A stretch of 64,000 nucleotides of DNA from Micromonospora_J zhanjiangensis (lineage in GTDB: Bacteria > Actinomycetota > Actinomycetes > Mycobacteriales > Micromonosporaceae): NCBI RefSeq assembly GCF_042650605.1, contig NZ_JBHSBN010000014.1:1-64000 (forward strand), read 5' to 3'. Positions 1 through 8,300 of this stretch are shown in pieces (within the stretch, counting starts at the first letter, position 1; each line of letters starts with the position of its first letter). The notes below the pieces were generated by a model. It was not told where the DNA came from and did not search any database. It worked only from the letters and a program-made list of their open reading frames with translations. Both the position numbers and the translations under genes were made by a program.

Positions 1-763
1 TGTCGTGGGTGGTGGCGTAGACCAGGTGCTTGCCGTTGTACGGGACGTTGGTGAAGTCCTTGAGCGAGGCCCAGCCCGACTTCGGGTTCGCCAGCGCACC
101 GGTCGAGGTCCACCGGTACGACGACGGAAGGTCACAGGTGCCGCCCGGCGGGGGCGTCGTCGGCGGGGTGGTGGGGCCCCCGTCGTCCGCGCGGACCAGT
201 TGCCACTGCTGGTTGGTGCCGTTCCGGTCGTCGTACTGGATCAGGTTCGCGCCGTCGGCGGTGGAGGCGCCCTCGACATCCACCGCCTTGTTGCTGTTGC
301 GGTTGACCAGTCGGACGTAGCCGCCGTCCGAGTCGGCCAGCCGGAACTGCTGGTTGGTCCCGTTGTTGTCGGTCCACTGCTGGATCACCACGCCGTTGGC
401 CGTCGACCGGCCGTTCACGTCCAGCACCTTGCCGGACAGTCGTGATTTCACCCGGTAGTAGCCGCCACCGGAGTCCACGAACTGCCACTGTTGCTGGTTG
501 CCGTTGTTGCGCGTCCACTGGGCGATCCGCGCGCCGTCGTTCGTGGCCAGGTTGTACAGGTCCATGGCCTTACCGCTGTTGCGGTTGATCAAGACGTACC
601 AGGCGTTCGGGTCCACCGTCGCCGCGGCGGCGGGCGCCGACCCGATCGCGGCTGCGGCACCGCTGATCAGCACCACCGCGGCGCCGGCGGAGACGACCCG
701 CGGCAACCACCGGCGTCGCCGTGACGGTGGCGCGACCGATGGAGGGATACCAGAGGCAAGCAT
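1..763 (-). CDS. RICIN (CBM13) - GH62 alpha-L-arabinofuranosidase, 3' end beyond window
   Basis: Secreted enzyme expected to release arabinofuranosyl side chains from arabinoxylan. The reading frame is open from ATG at 763 to the window edge, so only about 254 N-terminal residues are visible. It starts with a signal peptide (basic SRRRR, then a hydrophobic Ala/Val stretch, AAAAA cleavage region). A ricin-type beta-trefoil follows, with QxW motifs (QQQWQF, NQQFRL, NQQWQL) at about residues 50-185, then a Pro/Thr linker. The visible start of the catalytic domain (CDLPSSYRWTSTG, then SGWASLKDFTNVPYNGKHL) is characteristic of family GH62. The ribosome site GAAGGAGA lies just upstream of ATG. A LacI-type palindrome about 90 bp upstream suggests sugar-responsive repression. 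The gene is cut by the window edge, so the catalytic residues cannot be checked. Confidence 0.85.
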   Translation of the reverse strand, partial: MLASGIPPSVAPPSRRRRWLPRVVSAGAAVVLISGAAAAIGSAPAAAATVDPNAWYVLINRNSGKAMDLYNLATNDGARIAQWTRNNGNQQQWQFVDSGGGYYRVKSRLSGKVLDVNGRSTANGVVIQQWTDNNGTNQQFRLADSDGGYVRLVNRNSNKAVDVEGASTADGANLIQYDDRNGTNQQWQLVRADDGGPTTPPTTPPPGGTCDLPSSYRWTSTGALANPKSGWASLKDFTNVPYNGKHLVYATTHD

Positions 764-852
764 GATTCTCCTTCGATGACCAAGGGTCGGACGGTCCAAC
801 CGGAGTCGGGCGGACCGCGACCGCGACGCGTGGCGGACGCACGCGTCCAGTG

Positions 853-866
853 TGTTAGCGTTAACA
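853..866. promoter_or_regulatory. LacI-family operator upstream of GH62 gene
   Basis: TGTTAGCGTTAACA is a near-perfect inverted repeat centred on CG (TGTTA-N-CG-N-TAACA). It resembles operators of LacI-type repressors that control plant polysaccharide genes in actinomycetes. It lies 90 bp upstream of the GH62 start. Its sequence differs from the two operators of the LacI cluster at 52-54 kb, so a different repressor, encoded elsewhere, is likely. Confidence 0.65.
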
Positions 867-1082
867 GCGGCGTCCACCTGCCCTGGTGCACGCCTCGATA
901 ACGGTCCGATGAGGCGGGCTCGCCCGGTGAGCCACCGGCATCGTCGTCCGTGACCATCGACTTTGAGCGATGGGATGTCGTTCGTCAAGGTGTGCCGCTC
1001 CGATGTCGGCGGTCGGTGCCGGGCCAGGTTCGCGGCGCCGGTGAGCCGGTGCCGGGCCGGGTGCGGAGGCCGGCGAGCCGGG

Positions 1083-1118
1083 GCTGTGGGTACGCGGCTG
1101 GCTGCGCGCACCCACAGC
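1083..1118 (-). terminator. Hairpin terminator of secreted protease gene
   Basis: Inverted repeat with 14-bp arms (1083-1096 and 1105-1118, one G-T wobble) and an 8-nt loop. It begins 18 nt beyond the stop codon of the protease on the minus strand. There is no clear U tract, as is common in high-GC actinomycetes. Confidence 0.6.
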
Positions 1119-1135
1119 GCCAGGGGATCACCCGA

Positions 1136-2707
1136 CTACGACAGCGTCAGCGCGGTGTCGTCGATGACGAACGAGGTCTGCGCCGAGGCGTCCTCGACGC
1201 CGGTGAACTTCAGGGTCACGGTCGACCCGGCGAACGACGTCAGGTCGGCGGTTCGCTGCACGTAGCCGCTGGCGGCGTTCAGGTTCGAGTACGTCGCCAC
1301 GGTGGTCGAACCGACCTGGACGGTCAGCTTGTCGTAGGCGGTGCTCGTCGTGGTCTCCGCGGTGTCGATGTGCAGCCAGTAGGTCAGGGTGGCGCGGCAG
1401 CCGGCCGGGATCGTCACCGACTGCGACAGCGTGTCGGTGTGCGAGCGGCCGTAGCCGTCCAGCCAGGCCTTGTACGACCCGCCGTGGGCGGCCTGACCGG
1501 ACGAGTTGCTGATCACGCCCGAACTCGCCGTCCAGGGCGCCGTGCCCGACTCGAAGCCCGGGTTGCCCAGCTTCTGGCCCGAGCAGCCGCCACCGGGTGC
1601 GCCGACCGCCCAGCTGAAACTGGTCGTACCGGTGGCGCCGGTGGTGTCCTTGACCGTGACGGTCGTGGTGGTGTTCTGGACCGTCGTCGGCGTGCCGCTG
1701 ATCAGGCCGGAACCGGCGTTGATCGACAGGCCGGCCGGCAGGCCGGTGGCGCTGTAGGTCAGGGTCTGGCCGCTGCCGGAGGAACTGGCCCTGATCTGCA
1801 GGCTGACCGGCACGCCGGTGGTCGCGGCCTGGTTACCCGGGTTGGTCACCGTCACCGTGTTGCCGCTGCCCGGGGGTCTGGTCAGCAGGCAACCGGCGAT
1901 GGACAGGTCGATGGTGTTGGCGGAGTTGAGGCAGGTCGTGAACCAGTAGACCTGCTGCCCGTAGCTCTGCCCCTGGTACGCGTGGGTGGTGCCGTCCGCG
2001 TCGACCTCGCACGGATTGTTCAGCGTGCACATCTGGCCGTTGTCGTTACCGGTGTTGTTGATGCCGACGACCTTGCCGCTGTTCAGGTCGACGATCGGTG
2101 AGCCGGAGGTGCCGTGGGTGGTGTTGCACCCACTGCTGTACCGGATCGAGTCGTGGAAGGTCCACGCGTCCTCGCGCAGGGTGGGCACGAAGCCGTTGAT
2201 CGAGCAGTTCCAGATCTGCTTCCAGTAGCTCGACGGGATGAACATGCTGCTGGCGTCGACCGGGTGGGTGTCGGAAATGGTCAGCGCGTCCACGCCGTAG
2301 CTGGACCTGACGGCCCCGAACGTCGTGGTGAGCCGGTAGAGCGCGACGTCGGTGTTGGTCATCGTCGCGTACAGCAGCGTGTCGGCGCGGAGCGTGCCGA
2401 GGGAACCGCCGGAGGAGTTGAGCAGGGTGCCCGATCGGGTGCTGGACCTGTTCTGCAGCACCACCCCGGCCCCGGGCATGCCGCCCTCGTAGCAGTGTCC
2501 GTTGGTCAGCATCAGGGCCCGGTCGGTGTCCACCGAGGTGGGATACCGGACGAGAGCGGCCGAGCAGTTGTTCAGGGCGATGGTCGCGGTCAGGGTGGCC
2601 GCCTGCAGGGTGGGGGCGGGTGCGGCCGCGGCCGAGCCGGCGGGGCCGCTGATCGCGGCCGCGCCGAGCACGAGTGCGCCAAGGGTGCTGGCGATTCGTC
2701 GGAACAT
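1136..2707 (-). CDS. Secreted trypsin-like serine protease with Ig-like and C-terminal beta-sandwich domains
   Basis: A 523-residue exported peptidase. The signal peptide (MFRRIASTLGALVLGAAAISG, ending in an Ala-rich cleavage region) supports ATG at 2707, which has GGAG just upstream; an upstream in-frame extension to 2890 has no such support. The chymotrypsin-fold domain carries the triad motifs LTNGHC (His), NTDVALYRL (Asp) and GTSGSPIVD (Ser). It is followed by a putative Ig-like repeat (VTVTNPGNQAATTGVPVSL, about 300-380) and a C-terminal domain beginning NPGFESG and ending VIDDTALTLS. That domain is of the carbohydrate-binding/P-domain-like type found on actinomycete secreted proteases. 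Substrate is unknown; an extracellular nutritional or remodelling role is inferred. A strong hairpin follows the gene. Confidence 0.85.
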   Translation of the reverse strand: MFRRIASTLGALVLGAAAISGPAGSAAAAPAPTLQAATLTATIALNNCSAALVRYPTSVDTDRALMLTNGHCYEGGMPGAGVVLQNRSSTRSGTLLNSSGGSLGTLRADTLLYATMTNTDVALYRLTTTFGAVRSSYGVDALTISDTHPVDASSMFIPSSYWKQIWNCSINGFVPTLREDAWTFHDSIRYSSGCNTTHGTSGSPIVDLNSGKVVGINNTGNDNGQMCTLNNPCEVDADGTTHAYQGQSYGQQVYWFTTCLNSANTIDLSIAGCLLTRPPGSGNTVTVTNPGNQAATTGVPVSLQIRASSSGSGQTLTYSATGLPAGLSINAGSGLISGTPTTVQNTTTTVTVKDTTGATGTTSFSWAVGAPGGGCSGQKLGNPGFESGTAPWTASSGVISNSSGQAAHGGSYKAWLDGYGRSHTDTLSQSVTIPAGCRATLTYWLHIDTAETTTSTAYDKLTVQVGSTTVATYSNLNAASGYVQRTADLTSFAGSTVTLKFTGVEDASAQTSFVIDDTALTLS

Positions 2708-2958
2708 GAACGCTCCAGGGGGAGTGGGGGATGTCGCCATGAGCTTAGGACTGACCTTGCTCTCAATGAAGACCATGAATGGCGGCATGATTTGGTTGCT
2801 ATCTGGATAACGCCGACCGGTCGGACAGATCGTGGCGAGCGCGAGGGCGGCGGCCAGTGCCAGCGCCAGCAGCGCGAGCCCGATCGGCACGCTGCGGGCG
2901 CCGGGGAGCAGCCTCCGACGGCGCCGGCCGGCCCGAGGAGAAACGAGTGCTCAGTCGG

Positions 2959-3342
2959 TCAGTCCGAGGTTTCCTGGGTGACGGAGAGGGTGTTGCCGGA
3001 CGGGTCGGTGAACCAGGCCGCATAGTGCCCCGGCGCGTGGTGGATCGACTGTTCGTCCAGTTCCAGCCCGTCGGGCCGCTCGAACCGCACGCCGCGGGAG
3101 ACCAGCTCGGCCACCGTGGCGCGGATGTCGTCGACGGTGAAGGTGAGCAGCGTGAAGGACGCGGGTTCGTGGTCCTCCTTGCCGTACAGCATGACCTCCG
3201 GGCCGCCGGCGAGCCGCATCATCAGCAGCCCGCCGTTGTATTCCTCGTGTACGTCGAGGCCGAGGACCTCCCCGTAGAACTCCTTGGCCTGCTTGACGTC
3301 CCGGACCGAATAGGTCGCCCGCGCAGGGCTCTTACCCAGCAT
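2959..3342 (-). CDS. VOC (glyoxalase/bleomycin-resistance fold) family protein
   Basis: Small cytoplasmic protein of 127 residues with the paired beta-alpha-beta-beta-beta pattern of the vicinal-oxygen-chelate superfamily. Features include ATYSVRDVKQAKEFYGEVLGL at the N terminus and AAWFTDPSGNTLSVTQ near the C terminus. The ATG at 3342 is preferred because GGAG lies about 7 nt upstream; an in-frame ATG at 3354 (four residues longer) has only an adjacent purine run. Members may be metal-dependent lyases, dioxygenases or drug-binding proteins; the substrate cannot be assigned here. It stands alone between the protease and the ArsR-SRPBCC gene. Confidence 0.8.
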   Translation of the reverse strand: MLGKSPARATYSVRDVKQAKEFYGEVLGLDVHEEYNGGLLMMRLAGGPEVMLYGKEDHEPASFTLLTFTVDDIRATVAELVSRGVRFERPDGLELDEQSIHHAPGHYAAWFTDPSGNTLSVTQETSD

Positions 3343-3506
3343 GGTGTGCTCCATTCTCTCGGTGTCTGTCCCGGTGGCTCTCGGTGTCTGTTCCGGTGGT
3401 TCAGCAGTCCATAAGGCGGGAACCCCGGCAGTTTGGGGCCGGGAGGAACGCCGTCACGAACCGGGACGTTTTTGGTTTTCGATGTACCGGCGGACGGCGG
3501 TCGAGG

Positions 3507-4316
3507 TCACGGACTGACGGTGGCGGCCAGTTCCCTGCCGAGCGCGTCGAGCCAGCCCCTCGTACCGCTCTCGCGCATCTCGGGCTGCTCATGACCGTCC
3601 AGGTAGGTGTCCTGCTCGGTGAGCACCAGCGTGGTGCCACCGCCGGACGGCCGGAACTGCACGGTGGTGACCGAGATGGTCACCGCGCTCTGCTCGACCA
3701 GCAGCGCCGAGGAATAGACGATGCGCTCGGCGGGAACGATGTCGTGGTAGCGGGACTCGAAGGTCAGCGGCCTGCCCTCCGGGCTCCGGCCGCGGGTGAC
3801 CTCCACCCCGCCGGGACGGAAGTCCAACTCGTGGTGTTCGGCGTTCGCCCCGGCGAACCAGCGCGCCTTGGTCCCGGGGTCGGCCCAGGCGGCGAACACC
3901 GCCTCCGGCCCGAGGGGGTACGTCCGTTCGACGGCGAACGACGAGACGAGCACGGATCGATCGGTCATGTCGAGCCTCCCAGTGCGATCGGATGGTGCGG
4001 TGAGCAGCAGGTCGAGGCGCTCCAACCGGTGCTCCCAGAGGGTGCGCCGCCGGGCCAGCCAGTCCTCGGCCCGTCGCAGCCCGGCCGCGTCGATCCGGCA
4101 GGTCCGGACCCGGCCCACCTTCTCTGTTCGCACCAGTCCGCTGTCGATCAGGACCTGCAGGTGCTGCATCACGGCGGACAACGTCATGTCGAACGGTCGG
4201 GCCAGGCTGCTGACCGAGGCCGGTCCCCGGACCAGGATCGCCACCAGCCCCCGACGGGTCGGGTCGGCGAGCGCCTGGAACACCTGGTCCAGCGACGGCT
4301 CGGGGGCATTGGTCAC
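3507..4316 (-). CDS. ArsR-family winged helix fused to SRPBCC (AHSA1-like) domain
   Basis: 269-residue protein. Residues 1-100 form an ArsR-type winged helix (VFQALADPTRRGLVAIL, then TLSAVMQHLQVLIDSGLVRTE as recognition helix). Residues 115-269 form an SRPBCC/START-like ligand-binding domain (VERTYPLGPEAVFAAWADPGTKARWF; GTRGWLDALGREL). These two modules are commonly encoded by separate, adjacent genes; here the frame runs through, and the internal MTDRSVL marks where a stand-alone SRPBCC gene would start. The start is GTG at 4316. A promoter with -10 at 4323-4328 places the transcription start at the GTG, so the mRNA may be leaderless. It is divergent from an MFS pump and probably represses both promoters through the shared dyad; the ligand is unknown. 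Confidence 0.85.
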   Translation of the reverse strand: MTNAPEPSLDQVFQALADPTRRGLVAILVRGPASVSSLARPFDMTLSAVMQHLQVLIDSGLVRTEKVGRVRTCRIDAAGLRRAEDWLARRRTLWEHRLERLDLLLTAPSDRTGRLDMTDRSVLVSSFAVERTYPLGPEAVFAAWADPGTKARWFAGANAEHHELDFRPGGVEVTRGRSPEGRPLTFESRYHDIVPAERIVYSSALLVEQSAVTISVTTVQFRPSGGGTTLVLTEQDTYLDGHEQPEMRESGTRGWLDALGRELAATVSP

Positions 4317-4322
4317 GTTTTC

Positions 4323-4351
4323 ATGCTAATTCTGGTTGCGCCAATAGTCAA
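4323..4351 (-). promoter_or_regulatory. Predicted promoter of the ArsR-SRPBCC gene (leaderless)
   Basis: On the minus strand TTGACT (4346-4351) and TAGCAT (4323-4328) are separated by 17 bp. The expected transcription start falls on or within 1 nt of the GTG start codon at 4316. The -35 box lies inside the operator dyad. Confidence 0.55.
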
Positions 4352-4370
4352 GCCAATGCTTAACTATTGG
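4341..4370. promoter_or_regulatory. ArsR-type operator dyad between regulator and MFS pump
   Basis: A 30-bp inverted repeat, CCAATAGTCAAG - CCAATG - CTTAACTATTGG, with 12-bp arms and one mismatch. It sits in the 99-bp divergent region and overlaps the -35 box of the regulator gene. This position fits autorepression and co-control of the pump. The region is AT-rich compared with its surroundings. Confidence 0.65.
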
Positions 4371-4415
4371 GGTCCGGATGCGCCAGCGATTCGTCTGATC
4401 GAACCGAGGCTTCTG

Positions 4416-5984
4416 ATGAACGACGACGACACGGTGGGTGCCGGACGGCGCGAGTGGCTGGGGCTGGCGGTGCTGGCCCTGCCCGCCCTGCTGCTGGCCC
4501 TCGACCTGAGCGTGCTGAGCCTGGCCCTGCCGCGACTGAGCGAGGACCTCTCCGCCTCCAGCACCCAGCAACTATGGATCAGCGACATCTACGGCTTCCT
4601 GGTCTCCGGCTTCCTCATTACCGCCGGTCGGCTGGGTGACCGGATCGGCCGCCGCAAGCTGCTGCTGATCGGCGCGGTCGGGTTCGCCCTCGCCTCGGCA
4701 CTGGCCGCGTTCTCCACATCGGTCTGGATGCTCGTCACGGCCCGGGCGCTGATGGGCGTCGCCGGGGCGACCCTGGCCCCCTCGACGCTGGCCCTGATCA
4801 GCAACATGTTCCGCGACCCTGAGCAGCGCGCGTTGGGCGTGGCCGTCTACGTCAGCTGCTTCATGGGCGGCGCCGCGTTCGGGCCGGTGGTCGGCGGGAT
4901 CCTGCTGCAGTCGTTCTGGTGGGGATCGGTCTTCCTGCTGGGCGTACCCGTCATGGCGCTGCTACTGGTGGCCGGACCGTTCCTGCTGCCGGAGTTCCGC
5001 GATGAGAACGCGGGCACGCTGGACGCGCCGAGCGTGCTGCTCTCGCTCGGCGCGGTGCTGCCGATCATCTACGGCATCAAGGAGTCCGTCCGGTCGGGCC
5101 TGTCCGCCCTCACCGTCACCGCCCTCGTGCTCGGCGTGCTGCTGGGCGTGCTGTTCGTCCGCCGGCAGCGCCGGTTGGCCGACCCGCTGCTGGACCTCGG
5201 GCTGTTCCGCCGGCCCGCGTTCAGCGCGGCGCTGGTGATCCTGCTGTTCGCGGTCGGCACCCAGGGCGGCGTCATGTTGCTGACCAACCTGCACCTGCAG
5301 GTGGTCCAGGGCCTCAGTCCACTGTCGGCCGGCCTGTGGGGCATCGCGCCCGCGCTGGGCATGGTGGTGGGATCGATGACCGCCCCACCGCTGGCCCAGA
5401 AGTCGCAGCCGGGCACGGTGATCACCGCCGGCCTGGCCATCGCCGCGGTCGGCTACCTGATGATCACCAGCACCCCGGTCAGCGGCCTGGGCCTGCTCAT
5501 CGCCGGCGCCACGGTCGTGTTCTTCGGCATCGGCCTGGTCGGCGCGCTGGCCAACAACGTCGTGGTCGGTTCGGCCCCGCCCGAGCGGGCCGGCTCCGCC
5601 GCCGCGACCGCGCAGACCAGCGGCGACCTGGGCATCGCGCTGGGGATCGCGGTCCTCGGCAGCATCGGCACCGGATGGTACGCGCGGCGGCTGACCACCG
5701 GCGGCGACGTACCGGCCGAGGCGCTGGACACCGCACGCACCAGCATCACCGACGCGGCCACGGCGGCCGCGAGCCTGCCCGGACCGGCCGGGCGTGCGCT
5801 GCTGGACGCCGCCGGCACCGCCTTCACCGACGGTCTGCACCTGGCCGCGGCGGTGAGCGCCGCTCTGGTGGTCTGCCTGGCCGTACTGGCCGCGCTGACC
5901 CTGCGACAACGCGCCGGGGCCGCAACCACCGGGCAGCCGGCCTCCGCCCGGGAGAACATCCACTCGTCAACTACCCACCCATGA
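4416..5984 (+). CDS. MFS drug/proton antiporter, DHA2 (EmrB/QacA) family; C terminus altered by an IS end
   Basis: Integral membrane efflux protein of 522 residues with about 14 hydrophobic helices. Motif A (GRLGDRIGRRKLLL) lies after helix 2, and motif C-like GAAFGPVVGG lies in helix 5. The ATG at 4416 is chosen because WLGLAVLALPALLLALDLSVLS, the first helix, starts soon after it. Its gene is divergent from the ArsR-SRPBCC regulator, suggesting inducible export of a hydrophobic compound. The last residues and stop codon (5966-5984) lie inside the right end of an IS200/IS605 element, so the native C terminus was probably replaced by a few IS-encoded residues. All membrane segments seem intact. 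Confidence 0.88.
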   Translation: MNDDDTVGAGRREWLGLAVLALPALLLALDLSVLSLALPRLSEDLSASSTQQLWISDIYGFLVSGFLITAGRLGDRIGRRKLLLIGAVGFALASALAAFSTSVWMLVTARALMGVAGATLAPSTLALISNMFRDPEQRALGVAVYVSCFMGGAAFGPVVGGILLQSFWWGSVFLLGVPVMALLLVAGPFLLPEFRDENAGTLDAPSVLLSLGAVLPIIYGIKESVRSGLSALTVTALVLGVLLGVLFVRRQRRLADPLLDLGLFRRPAFSAALVILLFAVGTQGGVMLLTNLHLQVVQGLSPLSAGLWGIAPALGMVVGSMTAPPLAQKSQPGTVITAGLAIAAVGYLMITSTPVSGLGLLIAGATVVFFGIGLVGALANNVVVGSAPPERAGSAAATAQTSGDLGIALGIAVLGSIGTGWYARRLTTGGDVPAEALDTARTSITDAATAAASLPGPAGRALLDAAGTAFTDGLHLAAAVSAALVVCLAVLAALTLRQRAGAATTGQPASARENIHSSTTHP

Positions 5985-6111
5985 ATGGGTGGGCTTGTGG
6001 GTCTCTTCCACGCCGGCGACGGGGTCAGGCCACGTGTGGTCGGTTGACTGCGCCCCAGCTCTCGACACCGCGTTGGGCGATGTTGAGGGCCGCGTTGTGG
6101 CAATCGCGGCA
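5966..6111 (-). mobile_element. IS200/IS605-family right-end remnant with TnpB C-terminal tail
   Basis: On the minus strand the sequence runs from the last codons of a TnpB gene through its stop and on to a hairpin (stem CCCACCCAT / ATGGGTGGG, 5974-5993). It ends in TTGAC (5966-5970), a right-end cleavage tetramer/pentamer type known from the ISDra2 group. Only about 146 bp of element are recognisable; the left end, TnpA and most of TnpB are absent. In active elements this segment encodes the scaffold of the TnpB guide (omega) RNA, and the sequence immediately past TTGAC, here inside the MFS gene, would be the guide. Confidence 0.65.
6025..6111 (-). pseudogene. tnpB: TnpB C-terminal fragment
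   Basis: Twenty-eight residues in frame before a TGA stop: CRDCHNAALNIAQRGVESWG, then AVNRPHVA. This is the RD-x-HNAALNIA signature that follows the zinc-ribbon and includes the last RuvC acidic region of IS605 TnpB proteins. The frame immediately upstream (ALSIY) no longer resembles TnpB, so the gene is broken at about 6111. Confidence 0.7.
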
Positions 6112-6244
6112 ATAAATAGATAGCGCTACGCATCACGACGGGCAGCGCATTTAGCGCGATATCCACTCACGGTACACAGATGGGTGCGGGGGGTGGTGTT
6201 ACATCGTCGTACATGGAAGAATTTCGACGCACGGGGCAGGACAC

Positions 6245-6895
6245 GTGGGGGGAATCTTGCGCATATCGGAACTGTCCCGGCGCGCCAACGTACCAGTACC
6301 GACAGTGAAGTTCTATCTCCGGGAAAGGCTATTGCCGCCCGGCATCCGGACCGCGCGTAACCAGGCCCGATATGACGAACGCCATTACCGGCGCCTGCGT
6401 CTGATCCGGGCTCTCACCACGGTCGGTGGCCTCGACATCAGTGCCGTCCGCAGCCTCTTGGAAGTCATCGACGATCCCGACGTCACACTCTCGTCGGTGT
6501 ACCACGGAATTGAAAGGGCGAAGATTTCCGGGGGCCCGGACGACGCCGGATTCGACGGAATGGAAAACGCCCGCGCCGACATCGACGCGCTGGCCGACCG
6601 GCTCGGCTGGTCCGAGGACCCGACCCGACCGGGCCGGGAGTCGATGGCCCAGGTGCTCGCCGCGCTGCGCACGCTCGGGTGCGGGACGGACGTCGAGGTC
6701 TTCCTGCCGTTCGCCCGGGCGGCCGAGGCCGTCGTGGACACCGAGATGGACCTGCTGCACACCGGGGGGTCCGACGTCCGCGCGTCGGCGGTGATCCGCG
6801 GTGTCCTCTTCGACGTCATGATGTCGCTGATGCTGCGGACCGTCCGTCAACAGCGGGTGGCCGAACGCCTGCACCGGCCGGGTCAGGCGTTGTAG
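6245..6895 (+). CDS. MerR-family transcriptional regulator
   Basis: 216-residue DNA-binding protein. The N-terminal winged helix (LRISELSRRANVPVPTVKFYLRERLLPPG) and following ARYDERHYRRLRLIRAL are the MerR signature. The C-terminal 110 residues are an uncharacterised helical domain without an obvious Cys metal site, so a drug or small-molecule ligand is more likely than a metal. GTG at 6245 gives the full HTH; an in-frame TTG four codons later is an alternative. No target gene is obvious: the MFS pump lies upstream beyond the IS remnant, and the downstream gene is convergent. Confidence 0.85.
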   Translation: MGGILRISELSRRANVPVPTVKFYLRERLLPPGIRTARNQARYDERHYRRLRLIRALTTVGGLDISAVRSLLEVIDDPDVTLSSVYHGIERAKISGGPDDAGFDGMENARADIDALADRLGWSEDPTRPGRESMAQVLAALRTLGCGTDVEVFLPFARAAEAVVDTEMDLLHTGGSDVRASAVIRGVLFDVMMSLMLRTVRQQRVAERLHRPGQAL

Positions 6896-6971
6896 GGCAT
6901 GGTCGGGGACCGGCCGGCGCGGGCGGCGGCCCGGCCAGTTCGCCGGCGGGTGAGCGTCGACGGACGTGAAC

Positions 6972-7000
6972 GGGCGGGCCCGGTCGGCCGGTGCCCGCCC
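6972..7000. terminator. Bidirectional hairpin between MerR gene and tannase-like gene
   Basis: GGGCGGGC (6972-6979) pairs with GCCCGCCC (6993-7000), extended inwards by CCGG/CCGG with one bulged T. It lies between two convergent stop codons. Confidence 0.55.
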
Positions 7001-7010
7001 CCGGTCCCGC

Positions 7011-8075
7011 CTAGTACCGGCCGACGTAGTGGTAGTCGGCGTTCAGGCTGCCCGGCGCGGCCGTGACCGGGGCGAGCGCGTCGAACGGCGCCACGTCCAG
7101 GTCCCGGATCACCTCGGTCAGATCTCCGCTGACCGTCGGTACGTCGATCACCCCCGGCGCGCTGCCCCGCTCCACCCAGTCCATCAGCAACTGGAGGAAC
7201 TCCGGCACGCCGACCTCCGAGGGACCGCTGCCGGGTTCCGGCCCGAACAGGCAGGTCGGCCGGTCGACCCGCGGCGGGCAGCGCAGCGACGAGGGCCGGA
7301 AGCCGCACCGCCGGGGGTCCTGGATGACCTCGCCGCACGTTCGGACCACGGCGTCGTGCAGCGCCGGAATCTTCTCCGGGCCGAGGATCTGGCTGCCGTC
7401 CGCGGCGGTGTTGCGGACGGCCACCCACGCCGCCAGCAGCGCCAGCGGCGCCGCGTTGTTGGCCGGCGCCCCGGCCAGGATCCCGTCGAAGTCGGTCGGG
7501 AACCGCTGGGCCAGGTTCAGCCCTTGCCGGCCGCCGGTGGAGCAGCCGTCGAAGTACCGGAACGTCGGTCCGTGCCCGTAGTACGCGGTCATCAGCGCGT
7601 CGGAGGCCAGCCGCAGCCGGTGCTCGGAGGTGCGTCCGAACTCGACCCGGGCCCGTGGGTCCCGGCCCCAGGTCGCCGGTCCCGCGCCCTCGGGGTCACC
7701 GGTGTGCCCGGTATCGTCGGCCGCCACCACCAGGGTCCTGGCCAGCGCCGCCGGGCAGGCGAATCCGAACAGCGGGAACGTCAGGTCCGGCACCTCGCCG
7801 CACAGCCCGCCGCAGCCCTGCTGGACGTACCGGCCGGTCCAGCCGTGGACCGGCAGCTTGACGGTGAACCGGGTGGCCGGCTGCAGCACGCCACGGACCT
7901 GGCAGTAACCGTCGACGGTGTCGGCCGAGGTGACCGAACCCTGCGGGCCGTGGGCGGTGGCCAGGCCGGCGCAGTCCAGCGGGGCCGGGCCGTCGGCGGC
8001 GGCACCCGCCCCACCGTCCAGCACCAGCACCAGCGGTACGGCGACCAGCGCGGTGAGCAGTTTCCGGATCGTCAT
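7011..8075 (-). CDS. Tannase/feruloyl-esterase-family protein with internal catalytic deletion
   Basis: 354-residue secreted alpha/beta-hydrolase homologue. It has a signal peptide (MTIRKLLTALVAVPLVLVL), the oxyanion/early core WTGRYVQQGCGGLCG, and the nucleophile elbow GCSTGGRQ. Active family members are typically about 500 residues and carry a catalytic Asp and a His in an HCGGG motif, with cysteines bonding the Ser and His segments. Here the chain jumps from RPTCLFGPEPGSGP directly to the late FLQLLMDWVERGSAP element, so both the Asp and His segments are missing in frame. It probably lacks esterase activity. No frameshift is visible; stop and start are clean. Confidence 0.8.
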   Translation of the reverse strand: MTIRKLLTALVAVPLVLVLDGGAGAAADGPAPLDCAGLATAHGPQGSVTSADTVDGYCQVRGVLQPATRFTVKLPVHGWTGRYVQQGCGGLCGEVPDLTFPLFGFACPAALARTLVVAADDTGHTGDPEGAGPATWGRDPRARVEFGRTSEHRLRLASDALMTAYYGHGPTFRYFDGCSTGGRQGLNLAQRFPTDFDGILAGAPANNAAPLALLAAWVAVRNTAADGSQILGPEKIPALHDAVVRTCGEVIQDPRRCGFRPSSLRCPPRVDRPTCLFGPEPGSGPSEVGVPEFLQLLMDWVERGSAPGVIDVPTVSGDLTEVIRDLDVAPFDALAPVTAAPGSLNADYHYVGRY

Positions 8076-8300
8076 GGTCTCCCCCTTCGTCGAGGGACGT
8101 TAGTCACCCGGGACGGTGCGACGGATCGATCCGCGGACCGGACCCGCCCTCATCCCCGGGACGGAGGAGTCGTGCCCGGGACGTACCCGACCGGTCCCGC
8201 CCGCCGGCACCGGCACCGGTTCCAGCTCCGGACGGACTGTCCGACGGCACTGGTACGTTCGCCCGGCCGAGTGACGCTGGACAAGATCGTGGAGGTACTG

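Noticed and set aside
2708..2890. N-terminal extension of the secreted protease with a hydrophobic start
   Set aside because: It would place a second, canonical signal peptide internally; ATG 2707 has a ribosome site and a complete signal peptide.
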